DNA from: Acanthochromis polyacanthus
Taxonomy: Eukaryota > Chordata > Actinopteri > Pomacentridae
DNA: 64,000 bases
NCBI RefSeq assembly: GCF_021347895.1
Contig: NC_067113.1
Coordinates: forward strand, 44,183,474 to 44,247,473
Direction of reading: 5' to 3'
Of the stretch, positions 1-11,171 are shown piece after piece. Made by a program: the position numbers and the translations under genes. The notes beneath the pieces were generated by a model. That model was not told where the DNA came from. It ran no database searches and saw nothing but the letters and a program-made list of their open reading frames with translations. Numbering within the stretch: position 1 is the stretch's first letter; each line of letters begins with the position of its first letter.

Positions 1-3000
1 TTTTCAGACAACATACGAAACAATTACATTTTTGTCCATTTTCTGATGACATACTAAAGTATAACGTTTCTTGTCCATTTTCGGACAACATACTAAACTC
101 TGACGTTTTTTGTCCATTTTCCGACGACATCCTAAACTATGACGTCTTTTGTCCATTTTCGTACGACATACTAAAGTATGATGTTTTTTGTCCATTTTCG
201 GATGACATACTAAAGTATGACGTTTCTTGTCCATTTTCGTACAACATCCTAAACTCTGACGTTTTTTGCCTGTTTTTCGGACAAAAAATGACATTTTTTT
301 GTCCATTTTTGGACCACATACTAAACCATGACTTTTTTTGGCCATTTTTGGACCACATACTAAACTATGACATTTTTTGGCCATTTTCGGACGACATACT
401 TTACTTTTACGTTTTTGTCCATTTTTGGACGACCTACTATTCTATGACGTTTTTTGCCGGTTTTCGGACGACATAATATATTATGACATTTTTTTTCCAT
501 CTTCGGACGACATACCAAACTAAGACATTTTTTGTCCTATTTTGAACGACATACTAACGTATGACTTTTTCAGTCCATTTTCGGACAACATTCTAAACTA
601 TTACGTTTTTTGTCCATTTTCTAACGAAATACTAAACTATGACGATTTTGTCCTTTTTTTGGACAATATACTAAACTATTATGTTTTTTGTCCATTTTCG
701 GACGACACACTAAACTATGATGTTTCTTGTCCATTTTCGTGCGACATACTAAACTATGGCTTTTTTTGTCCGTTTTCGAACGACATGCTATACTATGACT
801 TTTTTTGTCCATTTTCGTGCCACATACTAAACTATGATGTTTCTGTCCATTTTTGGAGGAGAAATGACATGTTTTTCCCATTTTCGGATGATATCCTATA
901 CTATGATGTTTTTATTGGCCATTTTCTGATGACATACTGAATTATGATGATTTTGTCATGTTTTTTGAAGACCAACTAAACTGTGACAGTATTTTTCGTA
1001 TCTTCTGGACTGCAAACGAGAAAGCAGGGACATCATTGGGGTAAGGTATCCTTAGCTGAAATTGAACCAGTGACTCAGATGCAGTGCTGTTTTTGAGTCA
1101 GCCTCTCAACTAGTTGAGCTACCTGGGAACCTGTTGTCCACGTCTTGGAGGATGTACTAAACTATGGCGTTTTTGTCCATTTTTTCAAGCGAAATGACGT
1201 TTTTAGTCAATTTTTGGATGACATACTAAACTATGATGTATTTTAGTCCATTTTCGGATGACATACTAAACTATGACGTTTCTTGTCCATTTTTGGACGT
1301 CATACTAAACTATGACATTTTTGTCCATTTTCGGAAGAGAAATGACGTATTTTGTGCATTTTCGGAAAACATACTAAACTCTGACGCTGCTTGTCCATTT
1401 TCTGATGACATACTAAACGATGATGTTTTTTGTCCATTTTCGGACGACATACTAAACTATGACATTTTTGTCCATTTTGGACGACATACGAAACTATGAC
1501 GTTTTTTTGTCCATTTTTGGACCACATACTAAAATATGATGTTTTTTGTCCATTTTCGGACGACATACTAAACTATGATGTTTCTTGTCCATTTTCGGAC
1601 GACACACTAAGCTATGACATTTTTTGTCTGTTTTCGAACGACATACTATACTAAGACTTTTTTTGTCCATTTTCTTGTGACATGCTAAACTATGACGTTT
1701 TTTTCCATTTTCGGAAGAGAAATGACGTATTTTGTGCATTTTCGGACGACATACTTTATTGTGACATTTTTGTCCGACATTCTATACTATGACGTTTCTT
1801 GTCCATTTTCTGGCGACGTACTAAACTATGACGTTTTTTTGTCCGCTTTCGGACGACATACTAAACTATGACGTTTCTTGTCCATTTTCGGACGGCACAC
1901 TATACTATGACGTTTTTTGTCCATTTTTGGATGACATACGAAACTATAATGTTTTTTGTCCATTTTTGGATGACATACTAAACTATGACGTTTCTTGTCC
2001 ATTTTCGGGCAACATACTAAACTATGACCTTTTTTTGTCCATTTTCAGACAACATACTACACAAGGACGTTTTTTTTCAGATGACATACTATATTATGAT
2101 GTTTTTGGCCATTTTCGGACAACATACTATACTATGATGTTTTTTGTCCTTTTTCGGACGACATACTAAACTATGATTTTTTTTGTCCATTTTTGGACGA
2201 CATACTAAAGTATGATGTTTTTGTCCATTTTCGGATGACATACTAAACTTTGACGTCTTTTGTCCATGTTCAGACGACATACTACACTACGACTTTTTTG
2301 TCCATTTTCGGAAACGAAATGACATTTTTTGTCCATTTTCGGACAACATACTAAACTGTGACATTTTTTGTCCATTTTCAGACAACATACGAAACAATTA
2401 CATTTTTGTCCATTTTCTGACGACATACTAAAGTATGACGTTTCTTGTCCATTTTCGGACAACATACTAAACTCTGACGTTTTTTGTCCATTTTCCGACG
2501 ACATCCTAAACTATGACGTCTTTTGTCCATTTTCGTACGACATACTAAAGTATGATGTTTTTTGTCCATTTTCGGATGACATACTAAAGTATGACGTTTC
2601 TTGTCCATTTTCGTACAACATCCTAAACTCCGACGTTTTTTGCCCGTTTTTCGGACAATAAATGACATTTTTTTGTCTATTTTTGGACCACATACTAAAT
2701 CATGACGTTTTTTGGCCATTTTCGGAGGACATACGAAACTATTACGTTTTTGTCCATTTTTCGGACGACCTACTATTCTATGACGTTTTTTGCCGGTTTT
2801 TGGACGACATAATATATTATGACATTTTTTTCCATCTTCGGACGACATACCAAATTATGACATTTTTTGTCCTATTTTGAACGACATACTAACGTATGAC
2901 TTTTTCAGTCCATTTTCGGACGACATACTATTACGTTTTTTCCACATTTTGGACGACAAACTAAACTGTGACATTTTTGTCAAATTTTGGACAACATACT

Positions 3001-3112
3001 GAACTGTGATGTTTTCTTCATATTTTGGACGACAAACTAAACTATTACGTATTTGTCATATTTTGGATGACATCGTAAATGATGACATTTGTCATGTTTT
3101 GGATGACATACT
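1..3112. repeat. 39-bp satellite/minisatellite array
   Basis: Roughly 75 tandem copies of a 39-bp unit containing gacgacatactaaactatg followed by a T-run and gtccattttcg. Because 39 is 13 codons, a copy without stops yields long open frames in several frames and both strands, with 13-residue periodic peptides; these are not genes. Copies differ by substitutions and T-run length changes. The array is cut off by the left edge of the window, is interrupted by a SINE near 1.01-1.13 kb, and decays after about 2990, where units lose the constant 'gtccattttcg' part. Function unknown; it could be pericentromeric, subtelomeric or a local expansion. Confidence 0.95.
1008..1135 (-). mobile_element. tRNA-derived SINE fragment inside the satellite
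   Basis: The 39-bp periodicity stops here and resumes afterwards. On the minus strand the segment begins with a pol III A-box-like stretch (GGTAGCTCAACTAGTTGAG) and has a B-box-like GGTTCAATTTC about 45 bases on. This is the layout of tRNA-derived SINEs such as those at 48.7 and 55.7 kb in this window. Exact ends and target duplication are not clear. Confidence 0.5.
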
Positions 3113-3454
3113 AACAACAATTTCAGTTCTCTTCAGTATGTGCTGCCATGATATCTTCATGTGTCTTATAAAGTTGTGAATCCATTTATAACCATGCCTA
3201 CTGATAATATATTACACTTACTAGCGTTATTCTTCCTTTTTTTAAAAATGTGTATATAGGTCAAAGTGAAGAATTTGGGTAAATTTAGACTTTGCGGTTT
3301 CCCACCGGCAATAATTGTTGTGAAGTATAAAACCTAACTTTTCAGTTACAAAGTCAACATGAAATGGAAAAATTCATACATATTATGTGTTAGGGAAGTC
3401 TAAGGAGTAAAACACATGCACTTATTTTGCAGGGGAAAATTTAGGATTAAACGG
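3113..3454. other. Unassigned AT-rich DNA
   Basis: Flank between the satellite and the next repeat. No exon, RNA gene or known repeat recognised. Confidence 0.5.
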
Positions 3455-4131
3455 GTTCTTTGTCGGAAATGATACAAAGAACAATTGATTAAATTGTGGA
3501 GGTGTTTCTGAGTCCCATCAATTCCCGCCGTATTTAGGTCAAGTGATTTGGTATCTGTACATGGTATCATGCATCACACACACCTGTGCTCAGAGCAAGA
3601 TAATTTTTTGGGGGTACATCTACAGAGTGAGTTTCCATACATATGAACATGTATAATGTATATTTTTTTATGTTTCAGATACCCAAGAAGATGCATTTGA
3701 CGCTATCTTTGGTGGCTCTTGAAGGCCATGGTGTATCGGGTGAAGATACGAGACAAAGCATCTCAAGGAATGTATCACCAACGCCATTATAAGCATAACT
3801 TCAACTGTGCTAATGCAAGTTCAAGTGGAAAACACGTATTTTGTGTTTTTGAAACAATGGTAATCATATAGAACACATTATGTAAATAAAACTGGTTGTC
3901 CAACATAAAATGTTTATTTTTCCTATGCATGGAAACTTTTGGCACACTCTGTATATTAAATGGCCACATTCTATGTTGCTGTGAGTTCTGATCATCAATA
4001 ACTAATAAACAAATGCTGTGTTTCTAAAAAAGAAATGCTGCATTTCTAAAAAAAAAAAAAAAAAAAAAATCATAAAGGCTGCATTTCTGACAATGCCAAA
4101 TGGGGGAATGAACTCCGTGGCGGAGCACTGC
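3455..4131 (+). repeat. CCAAGG-family interspersed repeat, 5'-truncated copy
   Basis: The reverse complement of 31346-31680 matches this segment almost continuously. Both share the stretches around 'aaattgtgg.ggtgtttctgag', 'cctgtgctcag', 'catctatattaaatgg' and 'aaatgctgcatttct'. The right end (ggcggagcactgc) corresponds to the family terminus ggcggagtactgc. The left end present in the 31-kb copy is missing. A poly(A) stretch (about 4048-4069) and a mariner insertion (3623-3951) lie inside. The class is not clear to me: the ends are inverted, as in DNA transposons. Confidence 0.7.
3623..3951 (+). mobile_element. Non-autonomous mariner (TA target duplication)
   Basis: The 329-bp element starts CAGAGTG and ends CACTCTG, flanked on both sides by TA. 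The terminal inverted repeats continue imperfectly (agtttccata inside each end). Removing the element and one TA restores catctatattaaatgg, exactly the sequence of the paralogous repeat at about 31.48 kb (reverse strand), so the insertion boundaries are supported by an empty site. Near its right end a plus-strand frame reads NNGNHIEHIM, like the C-terminus of mariner transposases, but an in-frame stop precedes it. It is a deletion derivative that keeps only a transposase tail. Confidence 0.75.
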
Positions 4132-5140
4132 GTTCTCTGAGTGCTTTTCTAGTTGATTTTACTTTCACAGTTCTCTCTACTTCTAGCCATGGTTGTGCTG
4201 TTTTCCACAGATGTGCAAGAATTTATATTACAGTGAAAAATGAGCTGACGGTGAGTAAAAATGTGTCAGGAGCAATGTATTTTTCACATGTATTTTAAAT
4301 CAAATAAGTAATTAAAAAAATCATATTTACAGTACACACACAGAGAAACACCGTCTTTTTTAATGACTGCACCTTCACAGGCGTCACTATGGTCAGTTAA
4401 ATCCTGACATGAAGGGACCTTCCTACTCTTAAATGTGATTATTTTCATCTCAGACTTCGTATGTCCCCAGATGGATGAATAGACTGAACTCCGCATTAAG
4501 TAGCTTTAATAGATGCATGCAGAAACACTTAATGCAAGACTGTGTCCATTCTGGCACATTAGCACACTTTCATGCGCTTCTCCTTCCAAATGAAAGAAAC
4601 AGACGCTGAGAACTGCCACAGGGGGTTAAAGGTGACAGGTAATTAGCATGATCTCTTTCTTTATGCTTCCGCGCACTCACAAAATAGTTTCTCGCTTCCT
4701 CTCTCCCACCTTTGTCTTGGCTTCCTTTTTTCTGCTCTCCTCTGCTCTAACCTCCACCCCTACTTCTTTCTTCCTCCTATCCTGCAATGAACCCAGAAGA
4801 CACTCAGAAACATGAGAGAGATGAGGACACAGCAGGAGAAAGTGAAGGAAGAGGAAGAAAGTGGAGGAAAGGATACATGTAAGGACCCTTCAGAGTGCAC
4901 TTTAAAGAATCTCTCAGAAAACAGAGGGAGAGATACAGTAGGCAGAAGCACTCATTTTCAGAGAGGATTATCTGATATCCTTGTCATATCCGTGGTACCA
5001 AATCATCCAATAGATCCAAACCTGACAGCCAGGCCCGGGGTGGCTAATCGGGAGGACTGAGACAATTCCCGGTGGGCCGGTCTGATGTTTGGGCCGTGAG
5101 AGCCCTGACAGCTCTTTTCTTTTCTCTTTTTTTTTTTTTT
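4132..5140. other. Unassigned non-coding DNA
   Basis: Contains pyrimidine-rich and purine-rich stretches (about 4690-4900) and a moderately GC-rich segment at 4960-5110. An open frame of 82 codons (4812-5060) overlaps the purine-rich part and shows no family features. No supported gene. Confidence 0.4.
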
Positions 5141-5194
5141 GCAGACGCACCGTGATGTAACACGTCCGTGCACACGGTCAGAGGTGTTTGAAAG

Positions 5195-6183
5195 ATGGAA
5201 AACAGGAAGAGCAATGGTGGTGTGGAGAAGGTAAGAATTAAAAACAGGAAATCTCTGGAAACAGACGCAGCCAAATGTGCAGAAATTGGAAACTTTTTAA
5301 CTAAAGCTCGTGGTTTGAAACGACAAATGAGGACGAGGAAACGGATACGGACTTTGTTGAACTTTGCAAACCAACGTTCAAGTTAATTATCAAATCAATT
5401 AATTTTGTGTCATTGTGGCGTAAAACATAATGCTATATAATTTAAATAATATTATGATGCGACCACATAACTGGGAAACTTTGTCCTGTAGTCCCTTAGA
5501 GTCAGAAGAAAGATCCAGCACCAAGCAGCAGCCAAGAATCACAAGTCCAGAGTGGGAGGTAGGATTGTTCAATCAGTGAATATTATTAGAATGAATATAA
5601 TGAAAAGTCTGGTGTAGACCTGCTTTATATGAGAAGATGATTCAGCACTACATTAATGAAACTGACCTGATGGCTTTGTAAAAAGGGGAGATTTGTGCTG
5701 AGAATTTTGACCATTTTAAAAATGTGATTTAGTGTCAGAGGCAGAGCCAGTAGTGATGAGGGGATTACTGCTATCAGTATGAAGGAACAGGTGAGCTGTT
5801 GGAACAGAGTGAACAAGCAAGCATTAGTTCCAATACTTTCTATGCCCAAACGATAGTAGTGACCCATTTTATTTTTTATCATTAAAAGACAGTAAATACA
5901 CAAAGCCCACAATTGAAAGGGAACAGGATGAGATAAAAACATTTACTTTCATTTCTGATGTTGTCCAGTTTTAATAAAGTTCATGCTACTTTTATAAAAT
6001 GATTAAAGTGAATAAATTGTATTTCTGTGATCTGTGTTTGATTTCTGTCTTTTCTCCTGTCATCCAGATGTTCAGAGGGAGAAGTTCTCTGACTGGCCTC
6101 AACTGAAGATGGTCCTCTCACTGGATTTAAGGTTCAGATGCTCAGGAACAAACTCCACCAATGAGCCAACAGGGAAGCTTTAG
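5195..6183 (+). CDS. Possible small three-exon gene, 72 residues, unrecognised
   Basis: Three putative exons join in frame: 5195-5230 (ATG, with an in-frame TGA two codons upstream fixing the start), 5492-5558, and 6068-6183 ending in TAG. Donors are GAAG|GTAAGA and GGAG|GTAGGA. Acceptors are preceded by pyrimidine-rich tracts (TGTAG and CATCCAG), and a further good acceptor (a long T-run then GCAG at 5144) precedes the first coding exon. The last exon carries a poly(A) signal at 6302. The predicted protein is basic in its middle (LRVRRKIQHQAAAKNHKSR) and matches no family I recognise. The joined frame could be chance: the coding parts are short. Alternatively this is a spliced lncRNA. Confidence 0.3.
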
Positions 6184-6301
6184 GTTTATTAAATGTTGCT
6201 ATGAAGCATGAAGACTGAACTCTCCACAAGGATCCAAAATAAGTTGGACTTCTACATGAGAGCTTTAATTATTCTTCATCTACTTCCTGAAAGGTTTTGT
6301 C

Positions 6302-6307
6302 AATAAA
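6302..6307 (+). terminator. Poly(A) signal AATAAA for the putative small gene
   Basis: AATAAA about 120 bases after the putative stop codon at 6181. It supports a transcript 3' end only as strongly as the gene model does. Confidence 0.3.
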
Positions 6308-7735
6308 AAAAACAAAAACTAATATTTTCAGCCGAACTAAAGACAGACTTTGTGATTTTTCTGCTCACATGTTGTGTTGTAAACATACTCTTTCAAAAAA
6401 AATAGCCGCCTATCCCCCTGGAAACCAGCGTTTGTCCTGTTTTTGTGTTGCTCCTCGACGACCCTAGACAGCAGGCTCATGTTTTTAGAGCAACACACCA
6501 TACTATGACGTTTTTAGAGTGAAAGTTCTACTATGGAACCAGTTTGACGTGTTCAGGTGTTCTTTGTGTGAAAACTCAGAGATTTCAGGCATCAGAAGGT
6601 GGTTTTCAACTTTCTTTGTGAAGTTTCTGCTTCAACTTTAAACTAAATTTACTTCACTAAGCCAGCCCTCTGGACTTCCAGTAAGCTCTGTTCCTATTGG
6701 CTGTCCAGGTGGCTGCTTGATGTGATCAGGAACACCTGAGCAGCTCAGTGTCTTCCTGCTTTATTCGGCTGCAGTCAAACATTTCCTCTGCTTCTCTTCA
6801 CTGAACTGTGTTTGGCTCTGTTGCTTTAGTTTGTTCTTTAGGCGTTGGCTTGCAGCTTCCAGCAGTAAAATCATCTTTAATGTGTTTCTTGGTGTGTTTT
6901 AGGGCTTTGTACTGGATAGCTGTCTTGGTAAATGTGGTTCTTTAGCCACAGTTAGCACATGGTGCTAATGTGTGCAGTGATTAGTGGATTTGGTGCAGCT
7001 GAGTTGTGTCTTTATCTTGGCTGTAGTGAGTCTTTAGAGGTTTTTGGTCCCATTCTGTATTCTTGTTTGTGAGCCAACGTTTGTTGTCCAGAAGGTAAGA
7101 GTTCCTGTCCTGATTCTCTGTTTAAAGAGGTTCTCTGGTAGGCTGCAGGAGACTTTAGCGTTTAGGTTGTGCGAGTTTGGTTTTTGTACGGTTTCATTTG
7201 GACGACTATCTTGAGGCCCCTCCATGTGGTTTAGTGAGGTTTTCTGGAACAGTTCTACAAAGCAACCTGCAGCAGAAGAGACTTTGAGAGTTTTTAGGAA
7301 GTTCTGGAGACCAGACTTCAGAGCAGCAGAAACATTTGTCAGCAGTTTGAGCAGCAGAAGATGAGCTTCAGAGTAGAACTAGGAGAAGGAAACCTTCTTG
7401 ACGTGTGTGGTGAGGTCCTGTACCAAGAGTTTGAGCAAGTTGTGAAGAGTCTGTAGTTCTTTGGTCTGAAAGCACCAGACGAATCAACTGATTAAAGGAG
7501 AAAACAGGAGATTTTGTTGGTTCTTCTGTCGTTCTGCAGTTTAGTTTCCTTAAACTCCCTCCATCTCCTGGACACAACATATCTTATTACCATGTTAAAT
7601 CTTTTTTAAATATGTTTTGGAGTTAAAATCTGTTTTTTTTCTCTTTGCTTGTCTAATTTTGTCATCTGTGTGAAAGGTGCTAAACAAATAAAGTTGAATT
7701 GATAAACTGAACAACTGACTAATTCATGATTGTGA
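6308..7735. other. Unassigned non-coding DNA
   Basis: No recognisable exon or transposon, apart from a single stray satellite unit near 6.49 kb. AATAAA occurs at about 7687 without an upstream gene I can define. Confidence 0.4.
6484..6522 (+). repeat. Isolated copy of the 39-bp satellite unit
   Basis: The stretch caacacaccatactatgacg followed by a T-run matches one unit of the array at 1-3112, about 3.4 kb away from the array and without neighbours. Confidence 0.55.
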
Positions 7736-8480
7736 CAACAGAAGTATTTTTATTTTGATTTATGGATTTTTCATTTTAAAGGTTGGGGTTGAAATCTTGA
7801 CAGAAAAAGATTAGGAAAAAAGCATTTAATACAAAAAAACTTTCAAAAAGAAAATTAAATGTTAAATACAATTAAATTATATTAAACAGAATATTTAAGA
7901 TAATTAAACAGAAGATGTGAAACATGTAATTATGAAATTAAACATTTTTTAACAAAAATATTAAACATTAAAGATGAAATATTTCAGATAAACAAAAATA
8001 CAATTAAACAAGAATATTAAACATTTAAAAAAAATACAAAACATTTAATTAGATTATTTAACCTTTAAAAAGACAAAACAATTACAAAATTAAATCTTAA
8101 AGACAATAAAACTTTAAATAGAAAATACAATGAAGCATTTAAAAGGAAATTAAACATTGAAAGGTGGTAAAACATTTAAAAAGAAAAACCTTAAAGATTT
8201 AATTTAGAAATGAAACACTGGGAAAGAAAAGGAAATTTTTCAAACAAGCCGATAAAACATTTGAAAAAACAAACATTAAAAAGACAAAACATTTCACAAT
8301 CAAATATTAGAAAAGAATAAAAGGTGAGAAAAGAGCAAAACTAAACATTTAAGAAGAATCAAACTAAAGACAAAACATTTGAAAAGACACCAGTTAGATT
8401 TCACATCAAATTTAACAGAAGAGACAATAAAACGATCAGAAAGAGCAAAAACAGATAAAGGTCTTAAAGTGTTTTCTAGT
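7736..8480. repeat. A-rich low-complexity block
   Basis: About 700 bases built from irregular variants of 'aaaacatttaaaaagacaaa', strongly A-rich on the plus strand. It looks like a decayed short-period tandem repeat. No coding frame. Confidence 0.7.
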
Positions 8481-8774
8481 CTGAAGTGAAAACATCAAGA
8501 TATTTCTTCAAACATTTCCTCTTTCTATGTTCTTGATTTCATTGTGGACAGATTTACTAAGAGCTCATTTCAGAAAACTGCTTTCCAGGTAAAGTCTACT
8601 AGTAGTTGAAGGTATCGATCAAACTAATGTTACCTTCTGATCTCCACAGACTTTACTGTTCAGTGAAGAGAATCAAAGTTTGTTCAGGATTTCTAAAGAA
8701 CCCACAGGTGAAGGTCTGAGAAGAACTCAGCTGGATGGTCTAAATGTGAAATCAAGACTCATGGTCACAAGTTT

Positions 8775-9045
8775 TAAGGCTTCAGAAAGTTCAAACTAAC
8801 AGAGACGTACTGAGAAACTTCTAAAACTTCAGTCCTCAGACTGTCGAAAGGTTCAAACTAACACAGAACTACTCAGGAACTTCTAAAACTTCAGTCCTCA
8901 GACTGTCAAAAGGTTCAAACTAACAGGGAACTACTCAGGAACTTCGAAGATTTCAGCCCTTGGACTGTCTGAAAGTTAAATCTAACAGAGATCTACTGTG
9001 GAACTTAGAAAATTTCAGCTCTCAGACTGTGTGAAAGCTCAGGTC
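8775..9045 (+). repeat. 62-bp tandem repeat, about 4.3 copies
   Basis: The landmark gttcaaacta recurs at 8789, 8851 and 8913 (62-base steps), then in a more diverged form near 8975. Each unit also contains 'acttctaaaacttcagtcctcagactgtc' variants. The last copies are diverged and the array fades out. Confidence 0.85.
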
Positions 9046-9224
9046 CTGAGGACTCAGGAGGTCTGGAGGCTTTGGAAAGTCTTGGAACTGAGGGTTCAAC
9101 CCTCCAGCACAAAGGCTGAAGTCCAACCTACTGAGAAAAACAGTCGAGTCGAGACTCGAGTTAAAAAAAAACTTCAAAAATGACAAAAAAATCTATGATA
9201 AATGCGCAAAAAAAAGAAGCCTTA

Positions 9225-9416
9225 GTATCTGAGTGAGTAGCTCAGGAAGATAAGAGGAGAGAATACCAAGTGGAAGGTAACAGGTTCAAGACTGAGCATT
9301 GGCATTTTTCTTTCCTTGTCTTTGTCAGAATTTTCAAAAAATTTAAGAAGGGTCTGGTCTTGAACCAGCAACCTGCAACTCCATAGGTGAACCCTTAACT
9401 CACTGAGCTACAGATC
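9225..9416. repeat. Pair of convergent tRNA-like segments
   Basis: On the plus strand, TAGCTCAGGAAGATAAG is followed about 35 bases later by GGTTCAAGACT. On the minus strand, GTAGCTCAGTGAGTTAAG is followed by GGTTCAAGACC. Each has the spacing of pol III A and B boxes, so these look like two SINE heads facing each other, or the ends of one foldback unit. No complete tRNA cloverleaf is evident, so I do not call tRNA genes. Confidence 0.45.
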
Positions 9417-9459
9417 AGATAAAAAAATATAATTTCGTCGTCTCTTTGACATCGTAGTT

Positions 9460-9680
9460 TCCAAGTGACCACATGGGTGGAGTCTGGGTGGAGCCAAGAC
9501 AGAGTCTGGGTGGAGTCAGGGGGAGAGTAGGCGGGGAAGTGGGTGGCGGCCTCCCCCCTCTACTCCCCCACCTTCCCCCACCGCCCTCCACACTTTTCCC
9601 CCACCCGATGAGTTTTTTGAAAATCCGAGTCTCAACGGGTTTCCCGACTTTCCGCGAGGTCAGAGGCAGAACAAGTTGTC
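9460..9680. other. GC-rich purine/pyrimidine switch
   Basis: A G-rich stretch (gggtggagtctgggtgg and following) turns abruptly into a C-rich stretch (cctcccccctctactccccc) around 9550. It is the most GC-rich point in an AT-rich neighbourhood and could form a hairpin. No gene model is supported. Confidence 0.5.
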
Positions 9681-10640
9681 ATGAAGAGGTGTGAAGTCGG
9701 TGAGGATGGAGTGACTTATTTACAGCGACTAGAAGGAAGACGACTAGAAGAGCAGGTCTTTAACCAGCAACACGAAAATCCATGGAGTCGGCTCCAGAGA
9801 AATGAAGGAAGGTCAACTTTTATCAACCTCCATCCAGCTGTTCAACTTGATATCTTTACTTTGAGATTTTTAGCACCACAAACCTTTAGTATGACACTTT
9901 ATGATCGTTTATTAGGACTTTAATGGAATCCAGCAGCAGATTTAGTTTTTGTTGACAAACTTTATTCTCGTCGTCGTGGGACTGCGGTATTTAAAACTGT
10001 TCCTTCAAATTTGACCTCATGTTTATTAGTTTTAGTGGACAAAGTTATTTTAATTGTCAATTAGTCTCTTACGTAAAAACCAAATAATAAATTGGATTAG
10101 TCAAGAGGCTGAAATTTCTTACTTTGTTATATTTTAAATATGACAAAAAATATAAAAAATAAAGAATCTTTAGACAATTTGACCTGGAATTGGCATTATA
10201 TAAACAAAATTGAATTTAAATTGTATGTATCTTGTAATGTTGGAGTAATTCAGATATGTATGTTGGAAAACACATTTTCTTTGTCCATTAATGTGTTGAT
10301 TGTTTTCTCCAGTAATTTTCTTGTTTTGGTTTATAAAATGTCAAACCCAAATATAAACCAAAAAGATTTACATTTATGATGCAGGAATCCGGCAGTTTTC
10401 CACTTTTTAATCTTAGTTTAGTCAGAAAGATAGTTGATTGTTGCAATTTGTGAGTCGCAAAAGGTTTTAATCTTTGGGGCCGAGTGTCAAAAAACATTTA
10501 GAAACCAGCATCAACAAAACACTCAAGAACAAAGATTTGAACATCATTAAAGGGAAATCCAACTTTTGCATGACAATGTCTAATTAAAGGACATTTATTT
10601 ACAATGTAAATGTGTGATATTCATCCTCTGGAGCTTCTCT
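9681..10640. other. Unassigned AT-rich DNA
   Basis: No exon, RNA gene or transposon recognised. Confidence 0.4.
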
Positions 10641-10647
10641 TCACATC

Positions 10648-11171
10648 GTCTTCTGCCTGGACAGGTTTGGTCGGTAGCATGAGCAACAAACATCTGAAAA
10701 ACTGCACTTGAACATCAACCAATGACACTGAAGTTTAATCTCTACATAAATGAGACTGAGTCTGGATGTGCTGCTCTGTCATTAACTCCTAAGTTTAGGG
10801 AAAGTTCAAACAAAAGAGGACAGTTCAGATAAGACTTGACAATGAGCTTATTTTGAACAAACATCTCAGACTTTCTGAGCTTCAGCACCTCTAGCAAGAT
10901 ATTTGAACAACAAGCAACGCAAGATATCCAAAAGTTGGAGAGAGTTAGCTTTAGCTGAGCCAAAGAACATGTGGGACGATAAACTAGCAAACATTTCAGA
11001 CTTTTCTCTGTGAATTCTGAGAAATAATTTCCTATTTAATGACAGAGCTACACATCTGAACTCAGTCTCATTAAAACAGACTCTAGTTCAGTGTCATCCA
11101 TCCATATTAAAGTGCAGTTACCCAAAATGTTTGTTGCATGAGCTCCAACAAAACCTGTCCAGGTAGAAGAC
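10648..11171. repeat. Long inverted repeat (foldback element)
   Basis: The left arm 10648-10784 and the right arm 11038-11171 are reverse complements over about 135 bases. Shared blocks include gtcttct.cctggacaggttt, gcaacaaacat, aactgcact, atgacactgaa, aatgagactgag and gctctgtcatt. The 253-bp spacer contains no convincing reading frame. It resembles a foldback transposon or hairpin MITE, but I do not recognise the family and see no clear target duplication. Confidence 0.85.

Noticed and set aside
4..2880. Many open frames of 60-156 codons on both strands
   Set aside because: They are products of a 39-bp (13-codon) tandem unit: periodic peptides in several frames and both strands. Not genes.
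1..3112. CRISPR-like array
   Set aside because: Units are contiguous and diverged with no unique spacers between constant repeats, and the DNA is vertebrate.
9225..9416. Genuine tRNA genes
   Set aside because: A- and B-box-like pieces exist but no full cloverleaf can be drawn; they are SINE-type heads.
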